NCBI GenBank assembly: GCA_963457665.1
Contig: OY735216.1
Span: 37,446,544 to 37,510,543, forward strand
DNA from: Thysanoteuthis rhombus
Lineage: Eukaryota > Mollusca > Cephalopoda > Oegopsida > Thysanoteuthidae
Length of the DNA: 64,000 nt
Direction of reading: 5' to 3'
The translations under genes and the position numbers were made by a program. Below are positions 34,455 to 47,017 of this stretch, piece after piece (position 1 is the first letter of the stretch; each line of letters starts with the position of its first letter). A model generated the notes under the pieces. It did not search any database. It was not told the DNA's origin and was given only the letters and a program-made list of their open reading frames with translations.

Positions 34455-35045
34455 ACAAGGATACTCTTAACGAGGGATAAAAATTACTCGCTATGTTTAA
34501 AACCATATGCATTATTGTGTCAATAAGTTTAAAATGCAATGGTTGAGATATTCTTTCAAACAGAGCCTATGAAAGTTGAGGTGAGAAAAAGAAAGGTGAA
34601 CACACACGTACAGAAACGTACAAGTGTAATAAGTTGGTGTATATATTTTGAATGATGGCTGTAGGTTATTAATAGTGTTTATTCATTTACTTTGAAGGAT
34701 GATGGGAACCCACTGAGTGAACTTCACCTTGGCCGTAGTCGGCGTTGTGAAATTTCATGCAAATTTATGATTGACGCAACCGGGCAGTAACAAAAATACT
34801 ATTTCTCATGGATATGAATGACGTGGGATCAATCGGTGGGCACTGAAAAAACATTTTTTCTTTTGCTTCTTTGTTTTTACAAAAATCAAAATGTTTCACT
34901 GCCGTATGCACTATTTTTTGCTATCTGTCGATTGTTTGGTTTTTGTTTTATTTATAATACACCGATACTAAACTGCCTGTTAATAACAAACATGGCGCTA
35001 AAGATATAAAGGAAGGGGGTGAGTTTAAAGGTCTAATCTTGCAAC
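34455..35045. other. Unassigned stretch
   Basis: No gene or repeat recognised. Confidence 0.45.
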
Positions 35046-35220
35046 AAGTTCCAGCAGTGGTAAGAGCGATCGGGCATTAACTGAACCATTATCTGGATTG
35101 GACGGTCGTGAGTTCGATTCTCATCGGGAACTTATCTTTGTTCTGATCCACGCTATTTGTCTATCTATTTACTCTCTGCCGAAGAGAAACCAACCTGAGT
35201 TTCGTTGCGACAACATGTAA
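35046..35220 (+). repeat. tRNA-derived SINE with intact acceptor pairing
   Basis: AAGTTCC (35046-35052) pairs perfectly with GGAACTT (35127-35133). Between them, AGTGGTAAGAGC fits a D arm and TGAGTTCGATTCTCA a T arm with an exact B box. The 88-base length suggests a long variable arm or an insertion. Downstream, TTTACTCTCTGCCGAAGAG and GTTGCGACAAC match tails at 49200-49285 and 58495-58570. The head plus shared tail mark a SINE; a true tRNA gene is less likely because no clean anticodon arm is visible. Confidence 0.55.
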
Positions 35221-37530
35221 CAAAACGATGAAGGTAAATAGTTGCACAGAAATCAATAATTACTTAGTGTGTAGCTATTCATTTTCAAAAAAGATACAAA
35301 TCATAAAACTTATGACGGGGATCATCAGCGAGCAATATTGAAATTGCCATCGGCTTTTATTGTCCTTTGGGGAGTTTTCAAGTTTTTTTTACATGAGATT
35401 TTACAAGTATATTTATGAGACATGTTTTTAAAATGTGCACGATATTTGCCACCAAGATTAAAAACATTTGATATTTGAATGGAGCAAAGTGCGATGTATT
35501 TGTGTATGTGTGTGTGTATGTGTCTTCCTGAGTGTACACACACAATGAACGAAGCACAATGGGATGACTATATCTCCCTTCAATGAAAATCTAATTGGAA
35601 ATCTAAACACTTTAGATTACACGTGTATTTTGGAAACAATTTCTAATTGTTATTTGTGGTCTGCATGATAGTAATGTAGCCCTACACAACGCCAGATGAG
35701 GGGAATGGGGATGGGATTGCGTCACGATAGATTATGCTAAGTAAAGAAGGTCTGACTACCAGCCTTGAAATCAGCATTAAAAATCCCAAACTTTACCTGG
35801 GCTCGAATTCTAACCTCTCGCAACGGTGTGCAATACGTAGCTATCTTGGAAGATTATAAGTTATTATTATTAATTGTTAAGAACAATAGCAGGCGCCAGA
35901 TGAGCGCTAAGGTTAGTCGAAAGGAAAACCAGGAGTGGGCCATAAAGAGTGGGGGAAACAAAAGATATCCTATTTAAAATAAATCCAATTACTGACATTT
36001 CGTGTCCGGACGACAATATACCTGTCCTCCCCAGCAAATAATTAGACTATCAACCTACCTGTCTACTAAAGTACAGATATCTGCATTTTTCCTCTGGAAG
36101 TTTGAATTATGCAATTTAAACGCAATGACAAACACTTACAGTGACGTGTGATGCATGATAACCGAATACCTGTCGACATTTCTTTCAATTCTTTTTATTT
36201 ACAGACTTAAAGTGGGAATCTTCTGCAAGATTTTCACACAAGATTCCGGAACTTGAAGCATTCTTTCAAATTAGCAAAATAATAGATTTCCAATGAAATG
36301 GGTACATATAATTACTGGTACATTCAATCTTTTTACTTCCCTTCAAACACGAACGAAATTTCAAATGAATAGAAATGGATTTTTCATTGTTTACATGTTT
36401 ACTCACAAATGATCAGGCAGTTCTGGTAAAAAGATTGCAACTGCTGTTGTATGCATATTTATTGTCACATTTATACAGCACCCAGTAAACAGCGAACTCA
36501 CTCTCAATCGCCCAAATGACGAGTTAGAAACTGTACCTCTTTCAATTTCAGATATCGGCGAAGCTTGACTGGCACTAAGTACCTCACTATGACAGCCCTA
36601 AGGACCGAACTCATAGTTTGCGAGACGAACTTCCTCTCTGGTGCCTTACAACAGGCGTCAACACTCTTTATTATATAATTACTGAGGATAAAGATATAAA
36701 GAATTTGTAAAGTCTACACGGTCTGTGCATTTTTACTCTTAGTTATTCTCATCTTCAAAAATATAAAGGATTATTTTTCGATTAGCAATGATATTTCTGG
36801 AACAAACAATGTACATGCGGAAGATTTAGATTGCTTGGACTTATAACTTTTTAATTTTTGACGGGATTTTGGTGAAGTAATGGATAGAATATTAAGCGAT
36901 GTTATGGACAACACTAACCCAAATTTATGAATTACATAGTAAGAACCAAACTTGTCATCAATGTCTTGAGTGATTAGTAAAAAGCCGCTGTATTACTATA
37001 AGTGTTTAACCAAAAGTGTTCTTAGATTAAATATCAATACTGTTATTCTGAACTGCTGCCCCTGGAAACGGAGCAAATCCGCAACACTCACTCATATGAA
37101 TGCGTATTTCAGTACAATTATCCGTACTAATGTAGTTATACAATTCAAACCCAGTTGGTAAAGATAGGGTTGAATTCTGTTTGTTATTAAGTGTATTCTA
37201 TCTTTTATCTTATAACAAGAGGGCTGAGAAGATACTGTCCAAGTTTTCCCAGCTATAACTACATTTCACGTACTAAAATAACCCTGGACTCAGGAAATGA
37301 ATGGCAGCAATTTCTATCACATTTTTTTTATTGTACCAAAAGGATTAGCGGTATGATTTCCATATCATCGTAAAAGGGAGCATATGAAGGGAAACAGGGT
37401 GCAATACAAGGAATTCAACTACAGATGAGTTGAGTAATGAAGACAGCGAATGAAAATGACGATTCTAAATATCTTAGAACACTGGAAGCAAATTCAATTG
37501 AACAGGATAAAATGAAAAAGGTTTTTAAAA
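35221..37530. other. Unassigned AT-rich stretch
   Basis: A short TG-rich patch at 35500-35525 is the only simple repeat. A short CCGAACTCAT near 36605 is not a convincing B box. No gene recognised. Confidence 0.45.
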
Positions 37531-37534
37531 AGGA

Positions 37535-37955
37535 ACAGGTCCGCTTAGTCACTCAATATAAACTGTCACGTGATCAACATCTTTTGGCAGCATACCGTCT
37601 TGGGGATGATCAATCAAAAAAATGGGAAAAAAAAGGATTATCAATGAATAAGTTACTTCTCTGGCGTTTTGTAGGAATGAGTGATCTCTGAAAAAAGTCT
37701 GACTTTTCAAAAAAACAAATGTTCCTGCTGCCAGACACACTAACCAAGGGACGTGTTTATCTTGAATGTCGATTGAAAATTGAATCCACCACTAAGACCC
37801 TTTTGAGTGGATTAAAAAAAACCGTTTGTTGTAAGCATAATAAGGGGTAAATATAAAAAAATTCAGCTCTCTAGCTCCTGTACGCGTGATACATACATAG
37901 TCAGTCAGACAGCCAGCTGAAAAAACGTTGACATTTTCAGTTGACGGTTTCAAAA
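37535..37955 (+). repeat. Family D interspersed repeat, copy 6
   Basis: Forward copy with CAGGTCCGCTTAGTCACTCA, ACTGTCACGTGATCAACATC, TTTTGGCAGCATACCGTCTTGGGG, CTGCTGCCAGACACAC and CAGCTCTCTAGCTCC. It ends near GTTGACGGTTTC. It faces copy 7 in inverted orientation 540 bases away. Confidence 0.8.
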
Positions 37956-38494
37956 AGAATATCTGAGAAGAATGAAGAGTTTGGAGATAAGACTAAATTG
38001 TAGAAATATTATCAAATGTATATACTCATGGGCATGGGCAAACAGGAAATTTCCTCTGCATGTCAATAAAGTCAATAAAGCATAATGCTCATCGGCAGTA
38101 TCCATAGTAAGGTATTCCGGGCCCTACCTAGTCTGGACAAGTGGAGAATTAAGAATTTACTGCGTTTAACGTAACTTGCTGACCTCTTGGTGAACACTCA
38201 CCAAATCCTACGTGCTGACCCGACCGTCTTACAAGTGAGCTCTTACTAACATTTTGGTCAGTTCTTTTGTGGTTACAAGAATCAGTAGAAGAGTAGGCGT
38301 TGTCACTAACGTGTGAAACAAAATTGAAACTTGAAAAAATGTATTTATAATCATTGTATACATGTGTCATTGACTGAAGTCAGAACAGCGGGTTTGTGAG
38401 AGTTCACCAGAGAACTGTCAGGTGTAGATAAGTTACTGAGATTTTACTCGTACGTCGGTCAGCGCGAGCGAGTGGGTACACGTATCCATGCTAG

Positions 38495-38930
38495 ACACGG
38501 TCAACCAAAACTGTCACCAAAACTTTCAAAGGAGGTTTTGTACAGTTTTTATGTTGGTCTGGTTGGCTGGCTATGTATGTATCATACGTACAGATTGCAC
38601 CAATGGAGCTAGAGGGCTTGAAATTTAAACATTCACTTCTTATATTAAAAAAAATTCTACAATCCTCTCAAAGATAGGTTTTCAATGTGAGGGGTCAATT
38701 TGCCATCTAATTTTATTATAAATTCGTCCCTTAGTTCGAGCGACCTTGTTTTTTTTTTGTTTTTATTATTTCTTGAAAATTCAGACTTTTTTGGTAATCA
38801 TTACCTAAGAAAAGGCGAGGGATGCAACATATTCATTGATTACCATTTTTCCCAATTTTTTAATTGATCACCCCTAAAACGGCATACTACCAAAAGACGG
38901 TTTCTATTGAGTGACTAACAAGACCTACTT
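38495..38930 (-). repeat. Family D interspersed repeat, copy 7
   Basis: Reverse copy, one of the most complete: CCAAAACTGTCACCAAAACT, GGCTATGTATGTATCATACGTACAG, CACCAATGGAGCTAGAGGGC, TTGATCACCCCTAAAACGGCATACTACC and TTCTATTGAGTGACTAACAAGACC. It shows the unexpanded TATGTATG seed. Confidence 0.85.
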
Positions 38931-39029
38931 TAATTTAAATGCATTGTGTGTTAATTCAGAGCGAAGCCATTTTCCTCTGGACAAGTGCAGTGTCTTGTTT
39001 ATTTTTAAAGTTAAATAAGAAAATAAATG

Positions 39030-40230
39030 ATTATTAGCTTGAGATACAAAACCTCGAATCTAGCCACATGCACAACACGTCACTTCCTTCAGCAACTGCT
39101 TCCAAGAGTCCTAAACTTACGTTTAACATCGCTCATTCAGCCCCGACTTCGAATCAGTTACCTTCATCCTTTCTCCTCTATGTTTCAACTCTCCTTACTT
39201 CAGGAAGTGCATGTGGGTCAAACTTCCCATGTATTTTCTGAAATTTAAATGGTCTTTCTGTACGCATTCTCTGCGTCGAAATTGGCCCCCACATCTTTTT
39301 TCGACGATCATGAATTTGGGGGCATCACATCGCCACACAACCTCGGCCACCGGCATACACAATGAATATACCGTTTCCAGTAATTACTTTGGTCTTCGAA
39401 ACAACCAACTCTTATTTAACCAACTTCTTTCAATACCTCCTTATATCATAGCTACAGAAAGTCCTTCCTCTTCGCTCAAGCATCTATCTTTCAATTTTCT
39501 TTACTATGCCTGCTAGTTAGAGTTATAAGGAATTTTCTCTCGTACTTAGGAGAAATCACTATTCTCCTTCCTTAAAATAGCTACGTAATAATCTATTCTA
39601 AACAGATTGATCTTTCTCAATGTTTATATGTTTGCTTTTGAAAGTAATGCTTATACCTGTCTTACTTTGTTGAATCATCAGATGTACGTCTTAATCTGTT
39701 AATCTAAACTTCGCATTTGTTTTCATTTCGATTATGAACTCTGTTTGATCTCTGTGTCCATTTTCATTTCACACATGACGCGTAGAATTATCCCTTCTCA
39801 CGAAGGAAAGGCAGTGACCGAATTTTTACATTTGCACGAGATGTCGACTTCCCTCTCCCCCAACTCTTCTTGTGACATCAGCATACGGACAAACCCCTTT
39901 GTTCTCTACGATTAGTTGAACTTTCTCAGTACACTGGATAATGACTATTATTATTACTCTACCACAATACAGGACTTAACAATTTTATCCAATATAGTAT
40001 TGATGGATCTTTGATCAAATCGAATTTCAACTTAAACTCTTCAGTTCATTGACGCCTGCATTCATGCACCTCCTTCCTCCCTTTACCTCTTTCCCTTATC
40101 CTACGCCCTCTTACTCTCTCGTCATATACTACTTTTCTGTTGCAACGAATTCCATTACTTGTCACGATCGCATTAACAACATCCAGTGATTTGCTCACTT
40201 TCTTGATAACATGACAAGCCTATCCACTTG
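39030..40230. other. Pyrimidine-rich, strand-biased block
   Basis: The plus strand is markedly rich in C and T and poor in G over about 1.2 kb (CTTCCTTCAGC, CTCCTTCCTCCC). Frames at 39027-39248 and 39211-39516 are by-products without motifs. It could be the remains of an element or a transcribed strand with biased mutation; I cannot tell which. Confidence 0.35.
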
Positions 40231-41119
40231 AGATAACGATGCAATGAATTAATTAAAATTTAATGAATTAAATAGATAAGGACAAGGAAAATAAGTAATT
40301 ATAAAACCAGTTATGTAATTCATTTTTCCCACATATTTGTTATGAAAAAGGTTGGATGAGAATATATAAACTAATCCACCCCTATTTCTGAGCTTCAAAA
40401 TATTCTAGAACTCCCAGGTGTCAAGACATTAAAATTTCACGTTTCTAACATTTTTTTCGACTCGGGGACTGACAAACGGACAAGCTGATGAATTCACAAT
40501 GTCTTTTCTCCATAAAGATTTTGTTGTCTTGTTATGTCAAGGAGATAAAAACAATTTTGTAGTTGTTGCTTTTAATTGTGGAGTAACTTTCACCCTTTTC
40601 ATGATTCTCGTATGACATTCAATGTTTGCTGAACAGTCATTTGAATAGTAATGTAATTAAATTCTATTTTCTTAATGCGAACGAATTGACATCAGCACAA
40701 CAGGGAAGGCTTATCGTCAAAGGTGGTTTGTCTTCAATGATATACAGCAGTAATAAAATCAAAGAGATATAAAGAAAAGCTTGATTTCAGAATAACCCAA
40801 ACGGTGGGATTGGTAGAGTGTATTCGACTAATACAACTTTTATTTCTTTTGTTAGGACCTGATTTTATTTTTAGAAAGATATAATGAAACACGAATAGTG
40901 GCGTGCGAGCTGAGGTATTGTAATCTATTCGAAATGCTAATGGCTTCATTTCACATCGCAGCTAAACTCTTGACTGAAACATTCGGAGACAATAACAATT
41001 TAACATAAGGTTACTGAGCACTTCTCTGTTTTTACTCCCTTGCAAAGAACTTGGAGATGAAGTGAGTAAATACGAGTTGCTTGATTCATTAATACCTCAT
41101 TAGACTATCGTACAGTCCG
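40231..41119. other. Unassigned AT-rich stretch
   Basis: No gene or repeat recognised. Confidence 0.45.
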
Positions 41120-41208
41120 TCAACCGTAGCCGTAAAAACCGTCATCAAACGTCATTAAAACCGTCAATATAGGTTTCTTCAGTTTTCGAGTCAGTCTGGT
41201 TGGCTTGC

Positions 41209-41267
<59 letters not shown>

Positions 41268-41440
41268 CACGTACAAGCCGCAGCAATGAAGCTGAAGAGG
41301 TGAAATTTTGAATATTTACTTCTCATATCTAGAAAAAAAAGTTACTTTTTTACCCACTCTCCAGGTTTTTAATGGAGGTCCAATTTACAATATGGGTTTA
41401 TGCTAAATTGGTCCCTCAGTTCAACGTGGCACGCAGTCAA
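41120..41440 (-). repeat. Family D interspersed repeat, copy 8, with (TA)n
   Basis: Reverse copy: subterminal GTCATTAAAACCGTCAATATAGG, GGTTGGCTTGCTACATATA, then a (TA)n run, GCACGTACAAGCCGCAGCAATGAAGC and GGTCCAATTTACAATATGGG. Truncated before the family end. Confidence 0.75.
41211..41265. repeat. (TA)n microsatellite
   Basis: About 27 TA dinucleotides at the point where other family D copies have GTATGTATCATACGTAC. Confidence 0.95.
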
Positions 41441-42624
41441 AATACATTGATAATGTGTTTTTATCAGTTTTTTTTTTAGTTTTTTTTTCACTAACAAGCT
41501 AGATCCTGGTGGTAAAGTGAATCGTCTCTTCAGAGGCAACTTCCAATGAAAGTCCCAGTTTCTGTTGCATAAGTCATTTTATTAATCCTAGCAAGTCGCT
41601 GAGTCTGGTCGAGACTAGGACTTTATAGCTACAAGTTCTTTTTATGACAAACCCTTTTGTAGGATGCAAGTTCCCTGAATGGATACCCTCACCTTAATCA
41701 CACAGCTTAGAGTGTAAACAATTAGCTACTAGAAGCACATGGAAATTTGTCCTAATGAAGAATTTCCCACACTTTTCGCTTACATCGAACCTGTATGGTA
41801 ATATCATTTTGATTCACTCATAGCTGTTAAGTTTTTAGCTTGATTTTCGACGTTAACATAAACATTAGTCTTATTCATACTTCTTTCATACAGTGTAGGA
41901 AAACTTCAAAATATTGGATCAAGCATTATTAAAAACAACCTCCTGGCATATGTTACGTTTGTAAATCAATCATTATTTCATTGAGAGACTTATTTATTTT
42001 CTTCATTACAAAACAAAGTCTCGTTTGATATAAAAACACTTTCAAATAATGTAGAAGCAAACCCCTTCGATTTTTCAAATGAAAACAGTGAAACTATTGT
42101 TGGGAGCATTTAGAAATAGAGACGCATGTATGCAAAATAACTTTCCAAAATATGAATACGTAATTACGCGACAAATTTGGGCACCCAGACAGTCAAGGTG
42201 TAAAGACGTAAAATAAAGATTCCTGCTTGGCCCACTTGAGCGATGGAAGAAAAGCCGTACAAGTCCTAACCTAAAGCCATCGATAGCAATTCTTCGAAAC
42301 AAGAAAGAAAAATAAGATGAACTTCCCCATTGGAAAAGGTACGCGTAGAACTAACCAGAAGCATCTAGATAAAAAAATATATTAATTAAATTCCAAATCC
42401 AAAGGTATAAAATATGGCCATATTTACTCTGTGCATATGAACTGTCATAGGTCTTTCAATCTTTCGTTCTTCCAACCCTTCAAAGGATGAACAGTTTTCA
42501 CACGTTTGTGTCTATGTTTGCATAGTTGACATATTAATCTCTACAAATTACTAATCTTCTGCTCTTTCAAATGAAATTTATATATTGCACAATATATGTC
42601 CTTACTCGTTCAATTTTGTCTTTC
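41441..42624. other. Unassigned stretch
   Basis: No gene, RNA or repeat recognised. Confidence 0.45.
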
Positions 42625-42690
42625 TCCACTTATTCTGTACAGATGAGGTTTTTAGTCCCTCGCTCTGCCATCGAGCTAAATATTACCTAA
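42625..42690 (-). repeat. tRNA-like D and anticodon arms, SINE remnant
   Basis: Minus strand TTAGCTCGATGGCAGAGCGA is a near-perfect D arm with GCTC/GAGC stem and A box. GAGGGACTAAAAACCTC folds as an anticodon arm. Spacing resembles tRNA-Lys (TAGCTCAGTCGGTAGAGC...GACTCTTAATCTC), the parent of several invertebrate SINEs. No T arm follows, so it is a fragment. Confidence 0.45.
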
Positions 42691-43794
42691 CATTCCGGTA
42701 AAATCTCCTAAAATGAATATAAGACCACTAAGATTAAGATCAGGACATACGACCATAACATATGGATAAGTTTGTATATATCGGGAATTTTACAGAATTA
42801 AGAGGGAAATCTTTGTTCTTTATCATTTAACAATGAATATTGAATCACTTTAACCATGATTATCGACCCCGACCGAACTTGCCTTTTCGTTCGGTTGCTT
42901 TCGTTTTGTCGATGCAACCGGATACACGATTGCTGAATCAACCGGACACATCTTTTGGTCTTGAACTTTCCAAATAAGCATACGTACACCTTGTAGACAC
43001 CTTCTAAAAATGTTCTTGAGGGGTATTTTTTGAAAAAACGGGGGTCACTAGAAACGGCGATTTGTTGGGTACGAGTATCGCTTTTAGGGATGAAATAGTA
43101 GCATTAGTTGCACAGACACACGCACACTCCCTATTGTCCAGATAACTAAATCAGCTCAACAAGTTCACAGTAATTTTTCTATTATTCATGTTTTACTAGA
43201 TGAAGCATTGTAAGCCAGGGCTTCTCCAAGTCGAGACCTGGGCACACCCGGAGATCCCATGAAGATTATTGATGGTAACAGAAATATTTTTAAATATTTT
43301 TAAATAACAATGTTTGGATTTTAGGAAATATGCTGTTTTCGCTTGTATAATTGTGTCGGGGTTACCGGACATACCAAGATGATTCATTCAATGGCTGATG
43401 TGGCGTCTTTTTTATAGAAATAATTCAAGTAAACCTGGAAAATCGTATAAGAATGTTATTAAATAGGAAATGTTTTGTTGGAAAGTTACGGGAAAAATGT
43501 TTAAATTATTAGACATTTATCACCCGAAACATAAATTACTGCAAGTAGTCCCCTGTAGAAGTTACGTATCATAAGCAAACATTTATAGAAAAAAACCTGA
43601 TACGAAATACATATACATATTTGGTGTGATGTCAAATGACCATAATATTTTCGAAAAAACCGTAGGTAAGTTGGTGTCAACTGGTTGCAGCTTGCGCGCG
43701 CAATCCAACATAGCCTCTACCGAAAAGCGTCAATCTCGAGTCTCCTCTGCTGGTAGCTTCATATTATTGTGTAATTACGTATTTTGTTATTCAT
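42691..43794. other. Unassigned stretch
   Basis: No gene or repeat recognised; a TTTTTAAATATTTTTAAATA run lies at about 43287-43306. Confidence 0.45.
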
Positions 43795-45060
43795 CATCAT
43801 TATTATCATCATCAATTTGTCATCGTCCGTCGTTGGACCTACTCCAGGATTCGCCACGCCTGTTTAGTCTGGGCGTTGCAGAGCCAGTATTTTCTAAATT
43901 TGTCTAGTTTATCTCTCCATTTTGTCCTGCAATGTAATCTCCGGGGAATCTATGTTGTTAGTGATGATTTCCATCGATTATCTGCCATTCTTTTTCTTGA
44001 CCAGTCCATTGCCATTCGAGTTTTGTAGTGATGTCTCGGACTCCTGTTTTCTCCCTGATATACTGTGCTGTCTTGTGATCTCTCCATGTGAGGTTGAGCA
44101 TGATTCTCTCATGTGCACGTTGCATGGTTCTCGGTCAGTCTCTTGGTTAGGTTCCATGTTTCAGTTCTGTAGGTGACTATCAGGACGATGCATTGGTCAA
44201 ATACTCATCTTTTTAGGATTATTGGGATCGTCTTGTTTTTTATGGTTGAGCTTGCTCAGCCAAAGGCTTGCCATTCAAGAGCGATTCTTCGCTTGATTTC
44301 TTCTTCTTTTGTGGGTTTCATGGAGATTCGTTGTCCTAGGTAGATGTAGTCGTCTACTTTCTTCAGTTTTACGTCTTCGATTTTGATAGTTGTATTCTTA
44401 TTTCCGACGTGGTTGTTGCACATGACCTTTGTTTTACTGAAGTTCATGTGTAAGCCGACTTTCTTGATTTCTTCGTTTAGTTCATCTATCAATAGTTGGA
44501 GGTCGTGTAGGTTTTGAGCTTTGAGGCCTACCACGTTGTCTTTGGGGTCTCTATTTACGAGAAAGCCTACTCCACTTTGTTTTACTCTTTCTCTTCCGTT
44601 GTTGAAGAAGGTGTTTGCTTTTCGGTTATATTTGTTCTTCTCCTAGTCTTCTCATTTCGCTAGTGCCCATAATGTCCCAATTGATGTTTTTGATTTCATT
44701 TTTTAGATCAGTTAGGTGAGTCTGTTGAGAGCGTATAATGTATAATTTTGTTCTTTTGGTAAGGGTTTGGGGGTTAGGGCTAGGGTAGCCACTGTTGGAG
44801 CTCATCACTCCACCCAAAGCAAGTGATGTGGCTGGGCCTTTTAGGGACCGCCAACCCAGCAGGAACGGCCGGTATAATTTTCATTGTTTGAACCATAGGG
44901 AGTATTGGGCCATATCCTGTTGCGCTGGCCAATGACATGTCAGAAGGGGGTCTGGTGGATTGATCACTGCTGGTGTCATTTGTAGTGACCCTGGAGCTCC
45001 ACCGGCTCTTAACACCCATTCTATCTGCTCTTGATGGTTTGGCAGGTATGCATTGGAGGT
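43795..45060 (-). mobile_element. RTE-like LINE, internally deleted, with 5' leader
   Basis: From 45060 on the minus strand: a leader shared with 17750-17925 (CCGGCCGTTCC, GAGCCGGTGGAGC, TCTGACATGTCATTGGCC), then the endonuclease start TDLKNEIKNINWDIMGTSEMRRLGEE. This holds the conserved Glu of the APE family in SEMRR. After SGVGFLVNRDPKDNVVGLKA the sequence jumps to QNLHDLQLLIDELNEE of the RT, so the catalytic FADD and most of endonuclease, linker and RT are deleted. The tail runs YLGQRISMKPTKEEE and further to the GAT end near 43795. The deletion keeps the frame at the join. The copy is dead. Confidence 0.8.
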
Positions 45061-45930
45061 ACTTGGATGATTTTTTTCTTTCGCTTTCTTTGCTATGTTA
45101 TTCGCGTTGTCGATTCGGGTATTTTTGAGTATTGGGCCTGGAGGTAAGCCAGGCTGGTCTATCTTAGCCTACTTAAGTCTACAACGGGACCGAGCTTTGT
45201 ATGAATGAATTATCAACAGGCCCTGTGGATTTCTATTATCATTTTTGGTTTTGCCAGATGGGTAGTTCATGTTTGAACATACCTCTCCCTTATATTTTGG
45301 GTTTCTTAATTTTGTGATAGTCCACAGAAGAGTATATTAAGAATTGGAAGTTTTACCCTTGTAAACTGTTTTGGTGTGCGTTCAGGGAGGGGTGGAGAGT
45401 TAGAAGCATCTCCACAGAATCTTGAGTAAGAGTAAAGATTAGGGAAGAATTAAATTGAACAAATGTAACAATAAAACATATAAAACGCTTGAAAGCAGTG
45501 TAGTTAAAAACATTGGAATAAAACAATTACAATTTGGCACTTATCTGGATCGGTACTTCTGTTAGAGATGGAGATTTATTCAACATTAGGAAACTTGAAG
45601 GAGGATATTTTCTTTTTACTTTGTTAAAAAGTTCAAAATTCGACACCGTCCTGAGAGCGGCAAGAATTTATAACTTCTCTAGTCGGTCCCTGAATTATTA
45701 TCTGTGACAATGAGCCAGTGATTCGTTTTTATGGCTAGTTCAGACCTGGGGGGATTTTTTTATTATTAGAAATCATTCATCAAAATCATCATAGCATGGG
45801 ATTTTAAACTCCATGCAAACATATATTCTCATAAACAGATTGTTAGAGATACTTGAGGCTTGACGATATATATAACATATCTATGGTTAGCTTAATAAGG
45901 TCTGCATGTTTTGCATAGGGATGTGTTAGG
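45061..45930. other. Possible outer 5' LINE leader, then unassigned
   Basis: 45061-45190 could be further LINE leader, since it follows without a visible break, but no second copy is available to prove it. Beyond that nothing is recognised. Confidence 0.35.
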
Positions 45931-46165
45931 ATGATCAAGTGGGGGAAAGTGTCTCTGAACCTCCTCCCAGCCACCTTTGTATGTGATTTGTGTGTGTGAC
46001 CTCTCTATGTCACTCCACTTTCCCTCCCTATGCCTGGCAACGCTCATCTTCAACGATATCTTCTTCTCCTCCCGAAACGCCACTCCTCCTACCACCATGT
46101 GTCTTCTGTTGATCTTTTATGTGAGTTGCACATGTCTTTCTCTTCTTCCTTTTCCTCCTCCGACA
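45931..46165. other. Pyrimidine-rich patch
   Basis: CCTCCTCCC, TTCTTCTCCTCCC and CCTTTTCCTCCTCCGACACCCCC give a strong C/T bias on the plus strand, like the longer block at 39030-40230. The short frames on both strands have no motif. Confidence 0.35.
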
Positions 46166-47017
46166 CCCCCTCCTAACAACATTAGAATTAGACTAAGCTT
46201 AAATAAATGAGGCTGTGCAAACAATGATATGGAGGCCTGATCCAGCCAATCATAGATATGTAATATGTATAGTCGAGCGTAAAGTATCCTCAATCAGAGT
46301 ATATGGGCTCGTACAAAGATTGAATAAACAAAAATGTTTAAACCACAAACTATGTTAATTCATGTGAATGAGCCTTGAAAGTAATTTCTGACATTAAAAC
46401 TTGAAAAGCAAAAGTAACGCCTGAAATGAATTTACCATTAAAAATACATATAATTTGTAGTATTACACAATAATCTTGGGCCACTAAGAGTGGAGACATG
46501 AGATTGACGTTTTTCGATCTTGGTCATATGGTAATGTATGCACCGACCACAACAGGTTGACGCCAACTTGCTTGCGGTGATTTTTCAAGATTTTATGCTC
46601 ATATCTTACTTCATTCCAAAGTGCAAAAACTTGACACCAAGTGCACGATTGTCACTAGATATGATGCATTGTCACTTCGCAATCAGAGGTTTCATAATGA
46701 GTTGTCATTATTTAATGTATTTTTTAATATTTTTGTTGCTTTTCTTTTACCACATTTCGGACTTCCTCTAGTGGAATTTCAGTCTCTATAGTTTGTCAGC
46801 TCTGCTTAAATAATCTGGTCTGTGGTCAATGTCATGTTGTTGCAGTGCTTTGTTATGTCTTTTCGTGGCCGCTATTTTTTTTAAAAACGACATTAAACAC
46901 GCCATCACTGTCAATAATTGAACAGCCGTAGCGTCAAAATTTGAAGTTGTGTAAAAATTCCATCGAAGAACAAATATGGTCAGAATAAATTTAATCTATG
47001 ACATCACTTTTCACAAA
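46166..47017. other. Unassigned stretch
   Basis: No gene or repeat recognised. Confidence 0.45.

Noticed and set aside
37535-38930. Copies 6 and 7 of family D as the inverted ends of one large transposon
   Set aside because: They face each other in inverted orientation 540 bases apart, but eight other copies stand alone in either orientation, and the space between them has no coding sequence.
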